Below, piece after piece: positions 1 to 3,908 of a DNA stretch of 5,009 nucleotides (positions are counted from its first letter, which is position 1; every line of letters starts with the position of its first letter). This DNA comes from JABDOU01 sp041609995. Lineage in GTDB: Bacteria > Actinomycetota > Acidimicrobiia > Spongiisociales > SHLN01. The stretch is taken from NCBI GenBank assembly GCA_041609995.1, contig JBFIPU010000139.1:1-5009 (forward strand), written 5' to 3'. The position numbers and the translations under genes were made by a program. Under the pieces are notes generated by a model. That model made no database searches and had not been told where the DNA came from. It saw only the letters and a program-made list of their open reading frames with translations.

Positions 1-2
1 AC

Positions 3-40
3 GGTTCCCAGAAGCTTGCTTCGCAAGCTTCCAAGGAACC
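3..40. repeat. Inverted repeat (hairpin) in repeat copy 1
   Basis: The inner stem is perfect over 9 bp: GAAGCTTGC (11-19) against GCAAGCTTC (23-31) with a 3-base loop TTC, so the closing C-TTC-G is tight. After a small internal loop (9-10 opposite 32-34), GGTTCC (3-8) pairs with GGAACC (35-40). No T-run follows, so a standard intrinsic terminator is not indicated. The structure is nearly symmetric and could form on either strand. Confidence 0.85.
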
Positions 41-59
41 CCAAAAGGATTCCCGCAAC

Positions 60-97
60 GGTTCCCAGAAGCTTGCTTCGCAAGCTTCCAAGGAACC
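60..97. repeat. Inverted repeat (hairpin) in repeat copy 2
   Basis: This is the same fold as in copy 1, shifted by 57 bases: 68-76 pairs with 80-88 around loop 77-79, and GGTTCC (60-65) pairs with GGAACC (92-97). In this copy the right arm can instead fold downstream. GGAACCCC (92-99) pairs perfectly with GGGGTTCC (103-110) across an AAA loop. That hairpin is spoiled in copy 1 by two A residues. Confidence 0.85.
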
Positions 98-113
98 CCA
101 AAGGGGTTCCCGC

Positions 114-119
114 TATCGT
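114..119 (+). promoter_or_regulatory. Putative -10 box for tRNA-Lys
   Basis: TATCGT fits the TANNNT -10 pattern of actinobacterial housekeeping promoters. Its last T lies 7 nt before G126, the first base of the mature tRNA, so initiation would fall at or within a base or two of the mature 5' end. No convincing -35 (TTGNNN) is seen at 16-19 bp spacing. Both T114 and T116 differ from the corresponding bases of the repeat unit. The call rests on one hexamer and its position. Confidence 0.4.
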
Positions 120-125
120 TCCGGC

Positions 126-198
126 GGGCCTGTAGCTCAATCGGCAGAGCAGCGGACTTTTAATCCGAAGGTCGTGGGTTCGATTCCCACCGGGCCCA
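126..198 (+). tRNA. tRNA-Lys (anticodon UUU)
   Basis: A full cloverleaf is visible. The acceptor stem GGGCCTG (126-132) pairs with CGGGCCC (191-197), including one U-G pair, and the discriminator base is A198. The D stem is GCTC/GAGC (135-138/147-150). The anticodon loop CTTTTAA (157-163) carries TTT at 159-161, which reads the lysine codons AAA/AAG. The T stem GTGGG/CCCAC (174-178/186-190) encloses TTCGATT. The CCA end is not encoded (CGG follows A198), so it must be added by tRNA nucleotidyltransferase. The top pair of the anticodon stem (position 27-43, G152 and A168) is a mismatch; everything else is regular. Confidence 0.97.
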
Positions 199-216
199 CG
201 GGAACCCCTCAAGCTG

Positions 217-245
217 CCTCGAGTTGGCTGCCGCCAAACTCGAGG
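217..245 (+). terminator. Hairpin in the spacer after tRNA-Lys, possible terminator
   Basis: CCTCGAGTT (217-225) pairs with AACTCGAGG (237-245). GG (226-227) and CC (234-235) extend the stem across a bulged A236, leaving a 6-base loop. The stem is GC-rich and stable and begins 19 bases after the tRNA, which suits ending the tRNA transcript. No T-run follows, so it is either a U-tract-less terminator or a processing or stability hairpin. The rest of the spacer (246-366) shows no gene and no promoter I would defend. Confidence 0.5.
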
Positions 246-374
246 GACACACGTATCGGCGCCTTAACACACACTCTCGCAAGGCTCGGTTGGATTCGGG
301 AGCTCGTTCATCTGGCGAAGCCCTGCACGCCAACGCACCAGGAACCATTGGGCTCGCTACGGCGTCGGAGGAAC

Positions 375-1631
375 ATGAACCAGAACTCGAGCGGATCCCG
401 TGAGCACGTCCGTCACTTCTGGCTCGTTTCGATCTTCATCCTCGTATCGGCGAGCTGCTCGCAGACCAACACCGCGATGCCTGACTCGACGGGGAGCCCG
501 ACCTCGTTGTCGACGTCCAGTACCACCAACACCACTCCAACGAGCAACATCCTCCGACCTGCTTCGACGACGTCAACTTCCCAGGTCCCGGTTTCATCCT
601 CTTCATCGAGCACCGTGGCAGGTTCGTCCACAACCACCTCGTCGGTGCCCAGGACCACGACCACCATTCGGCCTGCCGAGGTGCCGTCCGGGTTTGTCGC
701 CGCCGTCCCTGGCGGGGAATACTGCGACTCGAGAGGAAATCCTCGCCGCGTATTCGGCGTTGCCAGGGTTGGAGGTGACCCATCCACCAATCCACCGCCC
801 GAGTTCTTCGTGGCGGACCTCCGTACCTTCGAAATCGCCGAACTTCAGATTGGGGACGAGGCGGAGCATGTAGCTACCGGTGTCGTACTGGCCGACGGGA
901 GGCTCCTCCTCGCTGAGGGAGATGAGCCGACTGCGGGTGGAATCGTCCCCGGCGAGTTGTTCATTCTCGATATGGAAGGCAACCGGCGCGTCGTGGCCGT
1001 CAACGATTTGCCCAACCCGAACCAGCTCCAGCGCGGCGTCTACATCAGTGGGGTCTACTGCACCGACCGGCAACTGACGGTCGACGTGCTGTTCTACGTT
1101 GACGAGTTTGAAGCAGTCACCCGGTCCTATCGAATCCCTCCCGATGACCCCACGGCCGCGACGCTGCGATGGGAGACGACTGGGGCTCCCCAGCCCAGTC
1201 GCTACTCCCCCGACGGGTCATATGTCATATTCACGGAGTGGGGTATCGATCCGGTATATGGACCGACGCTCACGCTTCGAAACGGCGAGACCGGTGCCCT
1301 GGCCGAGCTGTTCGATCTCCCGTCGTTTGAACCCGAATTCGACAATGGCGACGTCACCCGATTCCCGGTCGCGCTGACGTGGCTGGAGGACGGTCGACTT
1401 CTCTACGAATACGAGACCTACGGGACGTTCCAGGGTCGACCCGGTCGTTTCCAACTCGCCATCGACGTGTCGAGCGGAGCAACCGAATCTGTCACGGTTC
1501 CGTTCATACATGGATGCACGTTCGGCAACGCGACCGTGGTCGGCACAGATGACGGTTCGCGCATCGAGCGACTCGACGGAACCCCGATCATCGATTACCC
1601 GGCAGTCGGGCGAATCAGTTTCACCTGCTGA
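375..1631 (+). CDS. Secreted lipoprotein with Ser/Thr-rich stalk and possible beta-propeller domain
   Basis: This is a 418-residue predicted lipoprotein of no family I recognise. The start at 375 is chosen because GGAGGA (367-372) lies just upstream; the frame is open back to 174, but that part overlaps the tRNA. Residues 1-27 form a signal peptide with basic and polar residues, then FWLVSIFILVSAS before Cys28, which fits a lipobox (S-A-S-C, a weak -3 residue). Residues 29-99 are almost entirely Ser, Thr, Pro and Asn and probably form an extended cell-wall-spanning, perhaps glycosylated, linker. The remainder is a beta-rich ectodomain with repeated Asp-Gly turns (LADGRLLL at 172-179, YSPDGSYVIF at 277-286, LEDGRLLYE at 337-345), resembling PD40/TolB-like propeller blades. 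Four cysteines (117, 229, 381, 418) could make two disulfides, and the last one is the C-terminal residue. The ligand and role are unknown. It may be co-transcribed with the SRPBCC gene 42 bp downstream. Confidence 0.85.
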   Translation: MNQNSSGSREHVRHFWLVSIFILVSASCSQTNTAMPDSTGSPTSLSTSSTTNTTPTSNILRPASTTSTSQVPVSSSSSSTVAGSSTTTSSVPRTTTTIRPAEVPSGFVAAVPGGEYCDSRGNPRRVFGVARVGGDPSTNPPPEFFVADLRTFEIAELQIGDEAEHVATGVVLADGRLLLAEGDEPTAGGIVPGELFILDMEGNRRVVAVNDLPNPNQLQRGVYISGVYCTDRQLTVDVLFYVDEFEAVTRSYRIPPDDPTAATLRWETTGAPQPSRYSPDGSYVIFTEWGIDPVYGPTLTLRNGETGALAELFDLPSFEPEFDNGDVTRFPVALTWLEDGRLLYEYETYGTFQGRPGRFQLAIDVSSGATESVTVPFIHGCTFGNATVVGTDDGSRIERLDGTPIIDYPAVGRISFTC

Positions 1632-1636
1632 GCAGG
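1624..1636. repeat. 13-base palindrome over the lipoprotein stop codon
   Basis: CCTGCTGAGCAGG is perfectly symmetric around G1630 and contains the TGA stop. As RNA it would give only 5 bp around a 3-base loop with no T-run. It is therefore a poor terminator and may be chance, or a weak attenuating hairpin between the two genes. Confidence 0.3.
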
Positions 1637-1673
1637 AGTCCAGGTCTCGTAACATCCCTCGAAAAGGAGGGAC

Positions 1674-2129
1674 ATGAGAGAGCTCAGAGCAACGACCGAG
1701 ACATCGGCGACGCCTGCGCAGGTTTGGAAGGTGTTGACGGACATCGAAGGAGCCGCCGAAACCATCTCAGGGATCGAGAAAATCGAGCGGCTGGATGGAG
1801 GCTCAGGGTTCGGTGTCGGTACGCGATGGCGTGAGACACGAACGCTCTTTGGCAGAACGGCGACGGAAGAGATGGAGGTCACCGAAGTCGAACCAGGTCG
1901 CTCATACGTGACCGAGGCGAGATCCCACGGCGCCTTTTACCGATCAGAGGTCAAGGTCGAGCCTTCCCCCGCTGGTGGCAGTCGCCTGACGTGGGTTTTC
2001 GGAGCACAACCAGAGAGCCTGGTTGCCAAGATCATGGGTGCAACGATCGGACGCTTTTTCGACGGCGCCACCAAGAAGGCTCTCGAACAAGATCTGGTCG
2101 ACATCGCCAAGGCAGCAGGAGGCGAGTAA
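1674..2129 (+). CDS. SRPBCC (START/polyketide-cyclase-like) family protein
   Basis: This is a 151-residue small protein of the SRPBCC fold, whose members enclose a deep hydrophobic pocket that binds lipids, polyketides or other small apolar molecules. Family marks are the first strand running into TPAQVWKVLTDIE (13-25), the turn G-x-G-x-G-T-R-W (45-52), and the strand pair with EEMEVTEVEPGRSYV (65-79). The long C-terminal amphipathic helix, about 113-149, ends in KKALEQDLVDIAKAAG. The length fits a single-domain member. No catalytic residues can be assigned, and many relatives are simply annotated as polyketide cyclase/dehydrase or lipid-transport proteins. It has no signal peptide and is probably cytoplasmic. 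AGGAGG (1665-1670) precedes the start, though only 3 nt away. A TAACAT (1650-1655) could be a weak -10 of its own. The fold is confident; the substrate is unknown. Confidence 0.88.
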   Translation: MRELRATTETSATPAQVWKVLTDIEGAAETISGIEKIERLDGGSGFGVGTRWRETRTLFGRTATEEMEVTEVEPGRSYVTEARSHGAFYRSEVKVEPSPAGGSRLTWVFGAQPESLVAKIMGATIGRFFDGATKKALEQDLVDIAKAAGGE

Positions 2130-2207
2130 GGGGTCGCAGCCGCAGCCGATGACCCAGTAACGCGTGGGGATTCCTGAGACTTTGGGCCCGCACGCTGATG
2201 TCGTGGC

Positions 2208-2213
2208 TACGAT
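2208..2213 (+). promoter_or_regulatory. Putative leaderless -10 box for the Fe-S fusion gene
   Basis: TACGAT fits TANNNT, and its final T is 7 nt before A2220 of the start codon, so the transcript would begin at the ATG itself. No Shine-Dalgarno sequence is present in the 20 bases before the ATG, which agrees with leaderless translation. TTGGGC (2182-2187) could be a -35, but its 20-bp spacer is long. Confidence 0.5.
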
Positions 2214-2219
2214 CGGGCA

Positions 2220-2744
2220 ATGGCCAAGCGAACCTACGAGACCGATGCCATCCGGGTGCACTGGGACTCGGAACGGTGCATCCACACAGCCATCTGCCTG
2301 CGGAGCCTGCCCGAGGTGTTCGACAACGCCAACCATCCCTGGGTCACCGTCGACGGAGCCCCGGCAGACAAGGTGGCCGCTGCCATCGAACGATGCCCGA
2401 GCGGCGCCCTCACCTACGAGCGCCTCGACGGCACAGCCGGGGAACAACCGGCCGGTCCGGTCGAAATCGTCCCCCGGCCCAACGGCCCGCTGTCGGTGCG
2501 GGGTGCGATCGTCGTGCGTGACGTGGCCGGCGAAGTGTTCGTGGAAACGACCCGGGCCACGCTGTGCCGCTGCGGGCAAAGCCAAAACCAGCCGTTCTGC
2601 GACTTGTCCCACCGAAGGGCCGGTTTCGAGGACAATCCCCGGGTGATCCCGCAAGAGCGGGGGTCGGCCCGGTCGCCTGCCGAGCTGACTCCGACATCAG
2701 AAGACCAGAGGGAGGAGGTCCATGGAGATAGCCAAGCCGAGTGA
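2220..2744 (+). CDS. YjdI-type 4Fe-4S domain fused to a CDGSH-type iron-sulfur domain
   Basis: This is a 174-residue predicted cytoplasmic iron-sulfur protein with two domains. Residues 10-70 match the mono-cluster Fer4_19/YjdI family: C20-x5-C26 followed by LRSLPEVF, and C59-P-S-G-A-L. Three cysteines is the usual number for that family. Residues 90-136 are a CDGSH-like domain (mitoNEET-related) with C116-x-C118-x2-S121-x3-P125-x-C127-D-L-S-H131. The three cysteines and the histidine that hold a redox-active 2Fe-2S cluster are all present, and the motif reads CDLSH instead of CDGSH. Partners are unknown; electron transfer or cluster handling is inferred from the families. Residues 141-174 are a polar tail outside both domains, encoded across the next gene's ribosome binding site and first 23 bases. 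The start is the first in-frame ATG that keeps the whole first domain, and it sits on a leaderless-type -10. It is probably an operon with the TfoX-domain gene. Confidence 0.92.
   Translation: MAKRTYETDAIRVHWDSERCIHTAICLRSLPEVFDNANHPWVTVDGAPADKVAAAIERCPSGALTYERLDGTAGEQPAGPVEIVPRPNGPLSVRGAIVVRDVAGEVFVETTRATLCRCGQSQNQPFCDLSHRRAGFEDNPRVIPQERGSARSPAELTPTSEDQREEVHGDSQAE
2711..2718 (+). promoter_or_regulatory. Strong ribosome binding site inside the upstream gene
   Basis: GGAGGAGG lies 3-6 nt before the ATG at 2722 and is the strongest Shine-Dalgarno sequence in the window. It lies within the end of the Fe-S fusion gene, so ribosomes finishing that gene at 2744 are well placed to re-initiate at 2722. 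It also fixes the start of the TfoX-domain protein. Confidence 0.8.
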
Positions 2745-3081
2745 GGAGGACAAGGAGTTCTTCCTCTCCCTGGTGCCAGAAGGTGTCCGGGTGCGGCCGA
2801 TGTTCGGCAACCTGGCCGCCTTCATCAACGACCACATGTTCATGGGACTGTTCGGACCGGACGTCGGTTTGCGACTATCCGAGGAAGATCGAGAAGCCCT
2901 GCTCGCCGAAGAAGGCGCCGGCTCCTTTGGCCCCGCCGGTCGACCGATGAAGGAGTACGTCTCGATCCCCCGCCGATGGCGCGACTCCCCCGAGGCTGCG
3001 GCAGCCTGGATCGAACGAGCGCTGGCCTACGCCACCTCCCTCCCTCCCAAAGCCAAGAAGAAGCGCTTCATCCAGAAGTAG
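2722..3081 (+). CDS. TfoX N-terminal domain protein (TfoX/Sxy-like)
   Basis: This 119-residue protein consists only of the TfoX/Sxy N-terminal domain. Diagnostic stretches are V-R-P-M-F-G (24-29), the strand around HMFMGLFGPDVGLRLSEED (38-56), and R-P-M-K-E-Y-V-S-I-P (74-83). A helix with the paired tryptophans W86 and W96 follows, and the basic tail is KAKKKRFIQK (110-119). In gammaproteobacteria, full-length TfoX/Sxy activates competence genes and has an additional C-terminal domain. That domain is missing here, and single-domain versions are common in other bacteria with no established role. A competence role should therefore not be assumed. The start overlaps the preceding Fe-S gene by 23 bases and has a very good ribosome binding site, so the two are likely translated in a coupled way. 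The basic tail might touch nucleic acid, but that is a guess. Confidence 0.9.
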   Translation: MEIAKPSEEDKEFFLSLVPEGVRVRPMFGNLAAFINDHMFMGLFGPDVGLRLSEEDREALLAEEGAGSFGPAGRPMKEYVSIPRRWRDSPEAAAAWIERALAYATSLPPKAKKKRFIQK

Positions 3082-3126
3082 GCGGCCGGCGTCCCTCCGT
3101 TGCCCCGGATCCGATCACCCGGCGTT

Positions 3127-3132
3127 TAGGCT
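3127..3132 (+). promoter_or_regulatory. Putative leaderless -10 box for deoD
   Basis: TAGGCT fits TANNNT and ends 7 nt before A3139, the first base of the start codon. The bases between (CCCCGC) hold no Shine-Dalgarno sequence. TTGCCC (3100-3105) resembles a -35, but the spacer would be 21 bp. The gap from the TfoX-domain stop (3081) holds no terminator, so read-through from upstream is also possible. Confidence 0.5.
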
Positions 3133-3138
3133 CCCCGC

Positions 3139-3846
3139 ATGGCCACACCGCACATCGGCGCCGAACCCGGCGACTTCGCTCATACCGTCCTTCTTCCCGG
3201 TGATCCACTCCGCGCCCAGCACATCGCCAAGACGTTCTTTCAGGATGTGCGCCAGGTCAACGACGTGCGAAACATGTTGGCCTTCACCGGGACGTACAAA
3301 GGCAGCCCCGTGTCGGCGATGGGAAGCGGCATGGGGATCCCGTCGGCGTCCATCTACTACAAAGAGCTCATCACCGAGTTCGGGGTAGAAAAGCTGATCC
3401 GGGTCGGCAGCTGTGGAGGGATTTCGGACGCAGTTCAGCTCCGCGACGTCATCATCGCCATCGGAGCGGGGACCGACTCGATGGTGAACCGGTACCGATT
3501 CGGTGGATACGACTTTCCGGCAACCGCCGATTTCGGATTGGCGTCGGCGGCGGTGACCGCCGCCGAGAACAGAGGCATCGAGGTATTTGTCGGCAACGTC
3601 TTCAGCAGCGACCTCTTCTATCACCCGCGCGAAGACCACTTCGAGATTCTCAAGAGCATGGGCATTCTCGCGGTCGAGATGGAAGCTGCCGGCCTCTACG
3701 GCGTGTGCGCCGAACTCGGGGCCAGAGGCCTGACGATCGCCACTGTCTCGGATCACGTATTCACCGGGGCAGAGACGTCGGCGGCAGATAGAGAAAGCAC
3801 CTTCAACGACATGGTAGAGATCGCGCTGGAGGCCGCCCTCACCTGA
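3139..3846 (+). CDS. deoD: Purine nucleoside phosphorylase, DeoD (hexameric) type
   Basis: This 235-residue enzyme cleaves purine (deoxy)nucleosides with phosphate to the free base and (deoxy)ribose-1-phosphate, serving cytoplasmic purine salvage. It is co-linear with E. coli DeoD from the first residues (MATPHI) to the end. Phosphate-site residues are G21, R25, R44 (the last from the neighbouring subunit in the hexamer), R88 and S91, within RVGSCG. H5 contributes to the sugar site from the partner subunit. The nucleoside-binding segment is V-E-M-E-A-A-G (179-185). S204-D205 and R218 are the acid-catalysis pair and the base-site gating residues, and all are intact. The length is normal (about 235-240). 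The start is set by the MATPHI match and lacks a Shine-Dalgarno sequence. The gene has its own likely promoter and a terminator 3 bases after the stop, so it is probably monocistronic. The family is certain; purine preference (adenosine, inosine or both) cannot be read from the sequence. Confidence 0.97.
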   Translation: MATPHIGAEPGDFAHTVLLPGDPLRAQHIAKTFFQDVRQVNDVRNMLAFTGTYKGSPVSAMGSGMGIPSASIYYKELITEFGVEKLIRVGSCGGISDAVQLRDVIIAIGAGTDSMVNRYRFGGYDFPATADFGLASAAVTAAENRGIEVFVGNVFSSDLFYHPREDHFEILKSMGILAVEMEAAGLYGVCAELGARGLTIATVSDHVFTGAETSAADRESTFNDMVEIALEAALT

Positions 3847-3848
3847 CC

Positions 3849-3884
3849 CCTGACATATCAGGGCGATCCCTGATATCAGGTTTT
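3849..3884 (+). terminator. Intrinsic terminator after deoD
   Basis: ATATCAGGG (3855-3863) pairs perfectly with CCCTGATAT (3868-3876) around a CGAT loop. CCTG (3849-3852) pairs with CAGG (3877-3880) past a 2-base bulge, and TTTT (3881-3884) follows directly. It begins 3 bases after the deoD stop. Each arm is itself (nearly) palindromic, so the site could also bind a dimeric regulator. Confidence 0.85.
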
Positions 3885-3896
3885 GCCAGACCGGCC

Positions 3897-3902
3897 GACA
3901 AT
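3897..3902 (+). promoter_or_regulatory. Possible leaderless -10 box for the DUF2339 gene
   Basis: GACAAT has the two most conserved -10 bases (A at -11, T at -7) if transcription starts at A3909. The first base is G where T is usual. There is no Shine-Dalgarno sequence before the ATG. This is weaker than the two boxes upstream and is called mainly because the spacing is identical. Confidence 0.35.
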
Positions 3903-3908
3903 GTCGGT

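Larger units (their letters stand above)
1..114. repeat. Two tandem 57-bp direct repeats upstream of tRNA-Lys
   Basis: Copy 1 is 1-57 and copy 2 is 58-114. They match at 54 of 57 positions and differ only at unit positions 46 (A/G), 49 (A/G) and 57 (A/T). The window edge cuts the array on the left, so further copies may lie outside. A degenerate third start (ATCGTTCC, 115-122) leads into the tRNA. Each unit holds a perfect inverted repeat with an AAGCTT core on both arms, inside an outer GGTTCC/GGAACC pair. No coding signal is visible. The unit could be a dispersed intergenic hairpin (REP-like), a spacer from a tRNA array, or the terminator region of a gene to the left. The sequence alone does not decide between these. 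Confidence 0.9.
103..208. repeat. 9-bp inverted repeat flanking the tRNA gene
   Basis: GGGGTTCCC at 103-111 and GGGAACCCC at 200-208 are perfect reverse complements. They bracket the tRNA, the right arm starting 2 bases after the discriminator base and the left arm ending 14 bases before the first tRNA base. In a longer precursor RNA they would form a stem closing off the whole tRNA, a common arrangement around RNase-processed RNAs. If transcription starts at the -10 box at 114-119, the left arm would not be transcribed and the pairing would matter only for read-through transcripts or as DNA. Confidence 0.6.

Noticed and set aside
1..114. CRISPR array
   Set aside because: The two units are directly adjacent with no unique spacers, and the whole 57-bp unit is repeated.
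160..348. Minus-strand 62-codon frame ending in a WESNPRPSD-like stretch
   Set aside because: That peptide is the usual artefact of translating a tRNA gene backwards; the frame overlaps tRNA-Lys.
174..374. N-terminal extension of the lipoprotein frame back to an ATG-like start at 174
   Set aside because: It begins inside the tRNA T arm, has no ribosome binding site, and would bury the signal peptide 80 residues into the protein. The start at 375 puts the signal peptide at the N-terminus.
400..873. Plus-strand frame starting with GTG at 400
   Set aside because: It is an Arg/Pro/Ser-rich shadow of the lipoprotein gene in another frame, with no domain and no ribosome binding site.
2131..2155. 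Terminator after the SRPBCC gene (GGGTC / GACCC)
   Set aside because: It has only 5 bp with a 15-base loop and no T-run, too weak to support.
1944..2654. Long minus-strand frame (236 codons)
   Set aside because: It lies opposite the SRPBCC and Fe-S genes, has no recognisable domain, and is explained by high-GC codon structure on the other strand.
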